From Candidatus Wallbacteria bacterium (GTDB lineage Bacteria > Muiribacteriota > UBA6191 > JACPRK01): DNA of 33,604 nt. The notes beneath the pieces are model-generated. The model searched no databases, had not been told where the DNA came from, and saw nothing but the letters and a program-made list of their open reading frames with translations. This document shows positions 7,739-13,980 of the stretch, in pieces; position 1 is the first letter of the stretch; every line of letters begins with the position of its first letter. The DNA is taken from positions 1 to 33,604 of the forward strand of contig JACPRK010000111.1 in the NCBI GenBank assembly GCA_016190005.1. Reading direction: 5' to 3'. The position numbers were made by a program, and so were the translations under genes.

Positions 7739-8944
7739 ATGAAGCGCATCGGTCTGGTGATCGCGGCTCTGGCTCTGGGCCTTTCGATGGTCCGGGCCGA
7801 GACCGACTACATCGCTTCGGGCTACCAGTACATCGACCAGGGGGACCTCGCGCGGGCCGAGCGCATGTTCAAGGCGGCCATCAAGATCAACGTCGACGAC
7901 GACGCCGCCTGGGACGGCCTCAAGAAGGTCCACGCTCTGCAGGCGAAAAAGTCCGGGGCCGCCGCCGCCCCTGCCGGAAAGCGCAAGAAGGGCAAGCGCC
8001 TGCCTCCGCCCCCGGCCGACGACACGCCGAACCTCTCCCTCAGCGAGCCTACCGAGGCCCCGCCCGAGCCGCAGGCCGCGCTGGAGCCGCCCGCACCCGC
8101 AGAAGAGCCGCCTGCGGACGGCCAGGTCGAGGAGATCAACAAGAAGCTCCTGACCAAGTACCTGGGCGGCGGTCGCAGCTCGGGCGACGAAGAGGCCCCG
8201 GCTCAGGCCGGACCGGCCAAGAAGCCTGCCAAAGGAAAGGCGAAGAGCCGTCCGAAGGCCGCCTCCGACGAGAGCTCGGAGGGCGAGGCCTCGGCGGCGT
8301 CGTCTGACTCAGAGGCTCCCAAGGCCGTCCAGGAGCCGATCGACGACAAGATCGACCAGGATCTGCTCCGGAACCTGAAGCGCGCCACGGAGTCCTTCAA
8401 CAAGCTCCGGGACTGGGCGACCACTCAGTGGAGACGCGAGAGCAACGGCGCCACCCAGTTCATCCCCACCTACTACAGCCCCCAGCTCTACAAGCTGCTG
8501 GTGACCAAGCTCGGCGCCCAGAAGAACTGGTCCGTGGCCGACACCCAGAAGAAGTACCGGCGTCTCATGACGGACAACTCGGGCGTGCTCGAGTTCTACG
8601 TCAAGCTCATCAACACCACTCGCAAGCCAAAGACGGCCGTCCCGGTGGCAGACATCTGCGACCGCACGTTCCTCGAGGACGACAACGGGAACTCCTACAA
8701 GCCGATGCGCTTCAAGGCTCCCTCCGTCACCAAGCTGCTCGACGAGGACAGCTACACCGTCTGGTTCCCCAAGTTCGACGCCGACGGCAACAGCGTCGTC
8801 GACAAGGCCCGGGAGAAGCTCTTCCTCGTCATCAACGACCAGGAGCAGGAGCCCGCCACCGTCCGCATCGCCTTCACCAAGAAGCAGTTCGACGCCAAGA
8901 CCGGCAAGAAGAGCGACGACAAGCCCTGGTGGAAGATCTTCTGA
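7739..8944 (+). CDS. Secreted TPR-containing protein of unknown function
   Basis: The 401-residue product has a signal peptide (residues 1-20, cleavage near VRA|ETD) and one or two TPR-like helices with the pattern YIDQGDLARAERMFKAAI at about 29-46. A low-complexity Pro/Ala/Lys/Glu linker runs to about residue 195. A folded C-terminal part (about 200-401), rich in Trp, Tyr and Lys, contains TYYSPQLYKLLV and ends in WWKIF. The ATG at 7739 is 10 bp from AGGAGG; the TTG two codons earlier is too close. The gene is monocistronic, with its own promoter at 7656-7684, and converges on the dehydrogenase gene 14 bp away. I do not recognise the C-terminal domain. It is probably periplasmic or surface-attached. 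Confidence 0.85.
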   Translation: MKRIGLVIAALALGLSMVRAETDYIASGYQYIDQGDLARAERMFKAAIKINVDDDAAWDGLKKVHALQAKKSGAAAAPAGKRKKGKRLPPPPADDTPNLSLSEPTEAPPEPQAALEPPAPAEEPPADGQVEEINKKLLTKYLGGGRSSGDEEAPAQAGPAKKPAKGKAKSRPKAASDESSEGEASAASSDSEAPKAVQEPIDDKIDQDLLRNLKRATESFNKLRDWATTQWRRESNGATQFIPTYYSPQLYKLLVTKLGAQKNWSVADTQKKYRRLMTDNSGVLEFYVKLINTTRKPKTAVPVADICDRTFLEDDNGNSYKPMRFKAPSVTKLLDEDSYTVWFPKFDADGNSVVDKAREKLFLVINDQEQEPATVRIAFTKKQFDAKTGKKSDDKPWWKIF

Positions 8945-8958
8945 CGTCGGCTTCTGCC

Positions 8959-9894
8959 CTATAAGATCCCGGCCGCGCGACAGGCCGCGAGGATGCCCTC
9001 GACGGCTTCGATCGCAACACGCTCCCTGGCCTGGACGGTCCGGGCCCCCAGGTGCGGAGTGGCGGTCAGCCGTCCGGCGGGAAGTGCCAGAAGCGGGTTG
9101 TCGGGGAGCGGGGGTTCGATCTCCCAGCAGTCGATACCGGCGCCGGCCAGGTGACCGCTGGCTATCAGGCGCGCCAGGGCCGCCTCGTCGAGCAATCCGC
9201 CGCGCGCTACGTTCAACACGATTGCGCCCTTCGGGAGGAGCGCGAGCTGGTCGAACTCCAGCATCCGCCGGGTTCCGGGCGTCAGTGGACAGTGCACCGT
9301 CAGGACGTCGGAGGCGGCCAGGAGCTCATCGAGCGACCGGGCGCGACGGCAGTCGAGGGCCTCGAACCGGTCGTCCTCCAGGTACGGGTCGTAGGCCGAC
9401 ACGGTCATGGGGATTGCACCAGCCATACGGACCACGCGGCTCCCGACCCGGCCGATTCCGATGACGCCCAGGCGCCGGCCGGCGAGCTCGCAGCCCAGCT
9501 CCTCGTTGCGGCTCCAGTGCCCTCCCGTCAGCGCATCGTGGTGGAAGGCCAGGCGACGGGCCACCGCGAAGAGCAGCGTCATGGTCAGCTCGGAAGCAGA
9601 CTGCGAGTTGGCCTCCGGGGCGTGCACGAAATGGACGCCTCGTTGCTCTACCGCCTCGAGATCGACGTTGTCAGTGCCGGCCGCGGCACGACCGATCACG
9701 CGGAGCTCGGGCATCCGCGTGAGCTCGCCCTCCGTGACGACAATGTGGCTAGCCGTGACCAGGACCTGGAATCCTCTCAGCTCGACCGCCTCGGCCCAAT
9801 CAGTGGCGGTCGAGCACTGGAGGCCGGCGGCTTCGAGTTGCGGCCGTACGGCGACGGGAAGCTCTCCGAGAAGCAGCGCGCGGGGACCGCCCAT
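8959..9894 (-). CDS. D-isomer-specific 2-hydroxyacid dehydrogenase (phosphoglycerate dehydrogenase-like)
   Basis: This 311-residue cytoplasmic enzyme of the SerA/GyaR type should reduce a 2-oxoacid with NAD(P)H or run in reverse. Features are GRAAAGTDNVD (68-78) in the substrate domain, the Rossmann motif GIGRVG (146-151), and the catalytic set Arg231 (in NVARGG), Glu260 (in EIEPP) and His281 (in TPHLGA). It lacks the C-terminal ACT domain of full-length SerA, so it need not make serine; glyoxylate or hydroxypyruvate reductase is equally possible. The gene lies 19 bp downstream of the repeat-protein gene and is probably transcribed with it. The ribosome site is weak. Confidence 0.9.
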   Translation of the reverse strand: MGGPRALLLGELPVAVRPQLEAAGLQCSTATDWAEAVELRGFQVLVTASHIVVTEGELTRMPELRVIGRAAAGTDNVDLEAVEQRGVHFVHAPEANSQSASELTMTLLFAVARRLAFHHDALTGGHWSRNEELGCELAGRRLGVIGIGRVGSRVVRMAGAIPMTVSAYDPYLEDDRFEALDCRRARSLDELLAASDVLTVHCPLTPGTRRMLEFDQLALLPKGAIVLNVARGGLLDEAALARLIASGHLAGAGIDCWEIEPPLPDNPLLALPAGRLTATPHLGARTVQARERVAIEAVEGILAACRAAGIL

Positions 9895-9913
9895 CTCGAG
9901 TAAGTCCGTTCGC

Positions 9914-10444
9914 TCAGAGCTCGAGGTCGAAGGGATCGGCCGGCACGGCTTTAAGCTGGAGATCGGGTCCTTCGAGCACCAGGAGTCTCAGGTCGAGACC
10001 AAAGCGAGCAACTCCCACCGACGCCAGCCCCAGGTCAAAGGCGACCGGTCCGCGGGCCGTGAGATCCAGGCCAACCGCAGAGAGGGCCGTCCCCCGCAAG
10101 TCGAGATCGGCCGATCTGGCTCCCAGTCCTGCCAGGTCGAGCGCGACCGCGGAGGCCGGAAGACCGGCCAGCCAGAGATCCCAGCTCGTCGGCGCCAGAG
10201 CCGCAAGGCGGAGATCTGCTGCATGGGCCGGCAGTGCCTCGAGGTCCAGCGCCGGCAGCAAGCTCCTCGGCACCGCCCCGAGATGCAAGTCCGCCGAGGT
10301 GGGAGCAAGCCGTGTCAGATCGAACTGGAAGTCCGCCTGAGCGACCCCGCTCAGGTTCAAGTCTTCGACGTCCAGCGGGACCCCCGCTCCCAGGCGGGCC
10401 GTCGTGATCAGCGCGAGAAGAACCGCCAGCAAGCGACAGGTCAT
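9914..10444 (-). CDS. Secreted protein made almost entirely of 12-residue repeats
   Basis: From the ATG at 10444 the product is 176 residues. A signal peptide (about 1-20, TCRLLAVLLALITTARLGAG) is followed by some twelve consecutive units of 12 residues (one of 13) that carry Asp-Leu at a fixed place, such as DLHLGAVP, DLRLAALAP, DLWLAGLP, DLDLRGTA and DLGLASVG. Units starting DL alternate with units starting xLDL, giving a 24-residue super-period. The regularity suggests a beta-solenoid or stacked-strand fold, which is inference. GGAG lies 4 bp before this ATG; the ATG five codons upstream (10459) has no such site. I recognise no family. The gene shares a transcription unit with the dehydrogenase gene. 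The periodicity and signal peptide argue that this frame is real rather than a GC-rich shadow. Confidence 0.72.
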   Translation of the reverse strand: MTCRLLAVLLALITTARLGAGVPLDVEDLNLSGVAQADFQFDLTRLAPTSADLHLGAVPRSLLPALDLEALPAHAADLRLAALAPTSWDLWLAGLPASAVALDLAGLGARSADLDLRGTALSAVGLDLTARGPVAFDLGLASVGVARFGLDLRLLVLEGPDLQLKAVPADPFDLEL

Positions 10445-10454
10445 GGCACTCCGA

Positions 10455-10483
10455 TTCATACGCCGGCAGCAAGAGGACGTCAA
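10455..10483 (-). promoter_or_regulatory. Putative promoter of the repeat-protein/dehydrogenase unit
   Basis: On the minus strand TTGACG (10478-10483) is spaced 17 bp from TATGAA (10455-10460). A start near 10448 would leave a leader of only about four bases before the ATG at 10444. The -35 is strong (5 of 6) and the -10 moderate (4 of 6). Confidence 0.4.
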
Positions 10484-10511
10484 GCAGAGGGGAGGGCAAC
10501 GACAAAGTCGT

Positions 10512-10603
10512 CGGAAAACGGGTCCAGGCACAGCAAGTCCGGCCGGCCGACCGGGCGACTGCCAGGCATCAAGCGGGCTCCCGGAGCCAGTCCCCGTTTT
10601 CCG
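10512..10603. repeat. Inverted repeat with 11-bp arms, REP-like
   Basis: CGGAAAACGGG at 10512-10522 is repeated inverted as CCCGTTTTCCG at 10593-10603, with 70 bp of GC-rich sequence between. The right end (AGTCCCCGTTTTCC) resembles REP sequences I recall from other genomes. It lies upstream of the repeat-protein gene. Confidence 0.45.
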
Positions 10604-10895
10604 CCTCCGCGCTCGTGACTTTGCGGAGACCCTGGGAGCGCCTACGGGACGTGCTGCCGAGAAGTCAGCGGTCCTGGCCGGCTCGGTTCGCGTGGCGAGT
10701 GCCGGCGCTACGGCCACGCCTGGGCTCCAGCAGGGAACCGGGACCGGTAACCGGCAAGTCAACCGGCCACGGTACAGGCTTCTGCTTCATCACGTTATCG
10801 GTTTCCACCCGGTCGCCTGTTGCCTCTGCCCTGGCCAGAGCATGTGCGCCGCGAACTCAGCCGGGATGCACCGAGGAGCCACGCAATCGTCCGAA
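10604..10895. other. Non-coding stretch with no recognisable gene
   Basis: This stretch lies between the upstream side of the repeat-protein gene and the terminator of the Tyr-rich protein gene. Frames open here on the plus strand give arginine-rich sequences without a ribosome site, typical of GC-rich shadows. Some short ACCGG repetitions occur near 10736-10771. I see no RNA gene or clear promoter. Confidence 0.5.
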
Positions 10896-10928
10896 CAGAA
10901 GACGCCCCCGCCGTTGCCGGCGAGGGCG
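10896..10928 (-). terminator. Probable intrinsic terminator after the Tyr-rich protein gene
   Basis: Read on the minus strand, CGCCCTCGCC (10919-10928) pairs with GGCGGGGGCG (10903-10912), with one G-T wobble, around a six-base loop. A TCTTCTG stretch follows. It lies 27 bp after the stop codon. The T-tract is imperfect. Confidence 0.5.
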
Positions 10929-10955
10929 ATCGTGTTCGATTCGAGCGGTTCGGCT

Positions 10956-11468
10956 CTATCTGCCGAACAGGTTCACGCCCATCCCGTAGGTCGGCTGGTA
11001 GGTCTGCACGGGAGTGGCCCGGTAGTACTGCTGGGCGGGGGGCATGTTGTAGACGGGCTGCTGGTAGGTGTTCACGTAGCCCGTGTTCACACCCGGGTTG
11101 TAGCCGTTGGCGTAACCGTAGCCGGCGTAGGCGCCGCCGTAGGGGTTCGGGCCGCGGCTGACGACGGGCTTGCGGTCGAATCGATCGTAGTAGCCGTAGT
11201 CGGGGTTGCCGAACGTGTGGCGGACCTGATGGGCCGCATCTCGGGTCCAGTTGCCCACGGAGTAGACGACCCGGTTGACGACGTTCATGGGCCCGTGGAA
11301 GTACTCGCGGCGGGCCTCCCAGTTGCGCTGGGCCTGCTGCGCGTAGTTGTGCCACGACGTGTGGCCGCCCGGCGGATAGTACTGGGCGCTGGCGGTGCCG
11401 GTCCCGACGGCGAGGGTAAGAGCCATCATGGCGAGCCCGGTGGCCAGTCTATACGTCATGCTCTTCAT
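10956..11468 (-). CDS. Small secreted Tyr/Gly/Asn/Pro-rich protein
   Basis: The 170-residue product has a signal peptide ending at TASA|QYYPP (about residue 28), a middle region with charged and aromatic residues (SWHNYAQQAQRNWEARREYF), and a C-terminal half of low complexity dominated by Tyr, Gly, Asn, Pro and Gln, such as YGGAYAGYGYANGYN. Such composition is common in exported or surface-layer proteins of unknown function. GAGGAGG lies 7-8 bp before the ATG, and the promoter at 11524-11551 is close to consensus, so it should be well expressed. It is flanked by a terminator and stands alone. I recognise no domain. Confidence 0.85.
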   Translation of the reverse strand: MKSMTYRLATGLAMMALTLAVGTGTASAQYYPPGGHTSWHNYAQQAQRNWEARREYFHGPMNVVNRVVYSVGNWTRDAAHQVRHTFGNPDYGYYDRFDRKPVVSRGPNPYGGAYAGYGYANGYNPGVNTGYVNTYQQPVYNMPPAQQYYRATPVQTYQPTYGMGVNLFGR

Positions 11469-11523
11469 CTCGCGTCCTCCTCGTTGAGGTTCGAATTCAA
11501 GTCGGTTGCTGGAATTTCCCGTG

Positions 11524-11551
11524 ATTATAGGGATGGCGCACCGATCGTCAA
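11524..11551 (-). promoter_or_regulatory. Near-consensus sigma70-type promoter of the Tyr-rich secreted protein gene
   Basis: On the minus strand TTGACG (11546-11551) is followed after 16 bp by a perfect TATAAT (11524-11529). Transcription should start near 11517, leaving a leader of about 49 bases that ends in GAGGAGG. Confidence 0.8.
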
Positions 11552-11578
11552 TCCCCCGAACGAAAATTCTCATTCCCC

Positions 11579-11640
11579 CGCTCATCCTGAGCTCGTCGAA
11601 GGACCCGAAAACCCGGTGCAGGTAGACGCCACGGCTTTCC
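11579..11640. repeat. Chimeric repeat: TCCTGAG/TCGAAGGA element joined to a half copy of the palindromic element
   Basis: The left part (11579-11604, containing CATCCTGAGCTCGTCGAAGG) resembles a short dispersed repeat I recall from many proteobacterial genomes. The right part (11607-11640, GAAAACCCGGTGCAGGTAG and onward to GCCACGGCTTTCC) is exactly one arm of the palindrome family, starting at the palindrome centre. The other arm is absent. It lies between the TrmJ-like gene stop and the promoter at 11524-11551. Confidence 0.8.
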
Positions 11641-11668
11641 CGCCTTGCCCCGCGGCCCGGCGCGAGAC

Positions 11669-12439
11669 TTACCCGCCCTCGCTCTCGCCGAGCCGGCCGA
11701 ACATGCCGAGCAGGAACTTCACTTCCCGCTCCTCCAGCCGGGCGCGGGAGAGCACGCCGCGCAGCGTGTTCATGCCGTTGTCGACCCTGTGGGGCGGAAA
11801 AAAACCGTTCTTGGTGAGCGCGGCGCGCGCCGCCTCGTAGAGCCCCTCGAGCTGGCCGGCATCGGCCATGTTGCGGCTGCTCTTCGCCAGCTTGTCGTGC
11901 GCGGCCAGCCCCTGGTCCAGGAGCGCCATCCGCATCTCGTAGGCGACCAGCAGCACCGCCTGCGCCAGGTTGAGGCTGCCGAACGACGGGATCGTGGGAA
12001 TCCGCACTAGCAGGCCGGCATAGGCCAGATCCTCGTGCGCCAGCCCCCACTTCTCGTTGCCGAAGAGCACCGCCACCGGATGGTGCCGAGCCACTTCCAG
12101 AAGCTGCTGCACCGCCTGCCTGAGGTAAATCGGCCTGGGCTGGATCATGGCGCGCATCCGCTTCGTCGTGGCCGCAACCAGCACGGCCCCGCGCACCGCT
12201 TCTTCGATGGTTTCGACCTGCTCGGAGCCGTCCAGAACGTCGCGCGCCGACACCGCCATCTGGCGCGCCTCCTGCTCCTGGACGCCGGGCCCCCGCACCC
12301 GCACCAGCCGGCGGAACCCCATATTCTTCAGCGCCCGTGCCGCAGCCCCGATGTTGCCGGCCTTGCGCGGCTCTACCAGCACGAACCGCACGTTCTCGAC
12401 CAGCCCGGCCGCCGGCTCGAAGGCTCCCGTCTTGGCCAT
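11669..12439 (-). CDS. trmJ: TrmJ-like tRNA 2'-O-ribose methyltransferase (SPOUT superfamily)
   Basis: This 256-residue cytoplasmic enzyme should transfer methyl from S-adenosylmethionine to a ribose 2'-OH; TrmJ acts on position 32 of tRNA. The SPOUT knot motifs are NIGAAARAL (29-37), LFGNEKWGL (125-133) and IPTIPSFGSLNLAQAV (147-162). The C-terminal helical extension, including KNGFF and the VDNGMNTLRGVLSRARL region, is typical of TrmJ/LasT-type proteins. It begins 7 bp after the MoaD-like gene stop and has AGGCAGG just upstream, so it is the third gene of the unit starting at 13858. TrmJ is the best fit; another TrmH-family specificity is possible. Confidence 0.9.
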   Translation of the reverse strand: MAKTGAFEPAAGLVENVRFVLVEPRKAGNIGAAARALKNMGFRRLVRVRGPGVQEQEARQMAVSARDVLDGSEQVETIEEAVRGAVLVAATTKRMRAMIQPRPIYLRQAVQQLLEVARHHPVAVLFGNEKWGLAHEDLAYAGLLVRIPTIPSFGSLNLAQAVLLVAYEMRMALLDQGLAAHDKLAKSSRNMADAGQLEGLYEAARAALTKNGFFPPHRVDNGMNTLRGVLSRARLEEREVKFLLGMFGRLGESEGG

Positions 12440-12446
12440 GGCCTGC

Positions 12447-12707
12447 CTATCCCCCGCTCAGCGCGCAGAGAATGATGATTTCGTCTGCTGCCGACAGCGG
12501 TCGCCCCAGGTCGTGGACCTGTTCGGTGTTCACGAACACCTTCATGTGCGTGCGCACGCAGTCTTGCTCATCGATCATCCGGAAGCGGATGCCCGGGAAA
12601 CGGCCGTCCAACTCCTTCAGGACCTGGGCGACCGTTTCGCCGGGCACCTCGACCCGGGCCGCTCCGCGCGTGTACGACCTCAGCGGGCCCGGGATGTGCA
12701 CTCTCAC
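12447..12707 (-). CDS. MoaD/ThiS-family ubiquitin-like protein
   Basis: An 86-residue beta-grasp protein ending in LSGG. In MoaD and ThiS the C-terminal Gly-Gly is adenylated and thiocarboxylated to carry sulfur, for molybdopterin or thiazole synthesis. The segment VFVNTEQVHDLG and the terminal ADEIIILCALSGG are typical of the MoaD branch. The GTG start at 12707 overlaps the propeller-gene stop by 4 bp (GTGA). No MoaE, MoeB/ThiF or thiazole gene is nearby, so a standard cofactor role is not supported by context. The tight coupling to a BNR propeller points to a specialised sulfur-carrier or protein-modifier role; this is inference. Confidence 0.9.
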   Translation of the reverse strand: MRVHIPGPLRSYTRGAARVEVPGETVAQVLKELDGRFPGIRFRMIDEQDCVRTHMKVFVNTEQVHDLGRPLSAADEIIILCALSGG

Positions 12708-13858
12708 CGTTCTATCGCCGCCGAGGTCACCGAGTAGATGTGCGGCAGGTGCCGGGCCACGCACTGCCAGCTACCGCCCTCGGTTCGGGAGGCCCAGACC
12801 TCTCCCGAGGTCGTCCCGAAGTAGAGCCCCAGCGGCTCCCCGTGGTCGCTGCACATCGCCTGGCGCTTCACCGTGAACCAGGCCTGCTCCGTCGGCAACC
12901 CCTTGTCCTGGCGTTCCCAGCTCTTGCCGCCGTTGGCCGAGCGGTAGGCCGCCGGCTTGCCCCCTGGGCTGACCCTAGGCCAGACGCTGGTGCCATCCAT
13001 CGGGAAGACCCAGAGCGTGTCGGGGTCTCTGGGGTGCAGTACGAGCGGGAACCCGATGTCCCCGATCTTCTTCGGCATCTTCATACCGATGCGCGTCCAG
13101 CGCTCCTCGGGCCTATCGATACGGTAGATACCGCAGTGGTTCTGCTGATAGAGCCGGTCCGGCCGGAGCGGGTGCAGTGCCATGTGGTGCGGGTCCTGCC
13201 CGAACTCCGGGTCCGGCACCGGGCTGAAGTCGGCCGCGACGCCTTTGTTGAAGGGGCGCCAGCTGGCGCCCTTGTCGGTGCTCTCGAAGGTGCCTCCGCC
13301 CGACATGCTCAGATACATGTGGTTGGCGTCGCGCGGGTCGACGCAGATGGAGTGCATCTTGCCACCGTCGGGCGTCTGGTCCTGGTCGTTGTACATCCAG
13401 AGGCTGCGGTTCGGATTGTCGTTGAAGCCCGACACGCCCTCCCAGTTGCGGCCGCCGTCCTCCGAACGGAACAGCCCCTGAGGCGAGGTGCCGGCGTACC
13501 AGACGTTTTTCTCGGATGCGTGACCCGGCGTCAGCCAGAACACATGGTCGACGACGCGCCCCTTTTCGCCCTCGGGCGCCTTGGGAAATGCCGGCGGCCG
13601 CTCCACTTCCTTCCAGCTCCTGCCCAGGTTGGTCGAGCGGTACATCGTCGGCCCCAGATGGCCCGTGCGCGCCGCCATCAGCAGAGTCTTGCCGTCCCGG
13701 GGATCGAGCACGATGTGGTAGATGATGTGCCCCAGAAAGCTAGGCCCCGTCAGGGACCACTTGCGACGAGACCCGTCGGATCTCAGCCACCAGGCGCCCT
13801 TGCGGGTGCCGACCATGACCAGGACGTCTTTTGCGGAGCTCTTGCCGGATCGAGCCAT
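12704..13858 (-). CDS. BNR/sialidase-like beta-propeller protein
   Basis: The 384-residue protein lacks a signal peptide and should be cytoplasmic. It contains several Asp-box/BNR-type signatures: STNLGRSWKEV, SEDGGRNWEGV, STDKGASWRPF, SANGGKSWERQ and RTEGGSWQC. These make a six- or seven-bladed propeller like sialidases and photosystem assembly factor YCF48. I see no sialidase catalytic set (Arg triad, Tyr/Glu), so a hydrolase label would be over-precise. AGGAGG lies 9 bp before the ATG at 13858. It is the first gene of a three-gene unit and overlaps the MoaD-like gene by 4 bp. A palindrome TACGGT-G-ACCGTA at 13881-13893 in its upstream region could be an operator. Confidence 0.85.
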   Translation of the reverse strand: MARSGKSSAKDVLVMVGTRKGAWWLRSDGSRRKWSLTGPSFLGHIIYHIVLDPRDGKTLLMAARTGHLGPTMYRSTNLGRSWKEVERPPAFPKAPEGEKGRVVDHVFWLTPGHASEKNVWYAGTSPQGLFRSEDGGRNWEGVSGFNDNPNRSLWMYNDQDQTPDGGKMHSICVDPRDANHMYLSMSGGGTFESTDKGASWRPFNKGVAADFSPVPDPEFGQDPHHMALHPLRPDRLYQQNHCGIYRIDRPEERWTRIGMKMPKKIGDIGFPLVLHPRDPDTLWVFPMDGTSVWPRVSPGGKPAAYRSANGGKSWERQDKGLPTEQAWFTVKRQAMCSDHGEPLGLYFGTTSGEVWASRTEGGSWQCVARHLPHIYSVTSAAIER

Positions 13859-13910
13859 GCGAGTGTCCCTCCTGGGAGACTACGGTGACCGTAACGCGAT
13901 GACTTTAGCA

Positions 13911-13945
13911 GTAGCGAGTAGTGAGTAGCGAGTGGTGAGTAGGGA
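13911..13945. repeat. Five tandem 7-bp units, consensus GTRGNGA
   Basis: The units are GTAGCGA, GTAGTGA, GTAGCGA, GTGGTGA and GTAGGGA without a gap. They end 20 bp before the extended -10 of the TPR-protein gene. A second heptamer array with a different unit lies at 31855-31910. Confidence 0.85.
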
Positions 13946-13965
13946 CGCGCTCACCCGCAATCCCC

Positions 13966-13974
13966 TGTTACAAT
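13966..13974 (+). promoter_or_regulatory. Extended -10 promoter placing the start site at the GTG codon
   Basis: TGTTACAAT (TG at 13966-13967, TACAAT at 13969-13974) matches an extended -10. No -35 is visible. Transcription would start near 13981, which is the GTG start codon, predicting a leaderless mRNA. No ribosome site precedes that codon. Confidence 0.6.
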
Positions 13975-13980
13975 GCGAGC

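Noticed and set aside
10930-10955. tRNA-like T-arm (GTTCGATTC)
   Set aside because: No acceptor stem, anticodon arm or D arm can be built around it.
10604-10989. Plus-strand 124-residue frame from 10615
   Set aside because: Arg/Pro-rich with no ribosome site, and it runs over the terminator and end of the minus-strand gene.
10404-11840. 478-residue plus-strand frame
   Set aside because: It runs antisense through the Tyr-rich protein gene and non-coding DNA, with no ribosome site or domain; the minus-strand gene has signal peptide, promoter and ribosome site.
12704-13858. True exo-alpha-sialidase
   Set aside because: Asp boxes alone define the propeller; the catalytic Arg triad and nucleophile are not visible and there is no export signal.
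12740-13888. 382-residue plus-strand frame opposite the BNR propeller gene
   Set aside because: Codon-shadow of a GC-rich gene; the minus strand has repeated Asp-box motifs.
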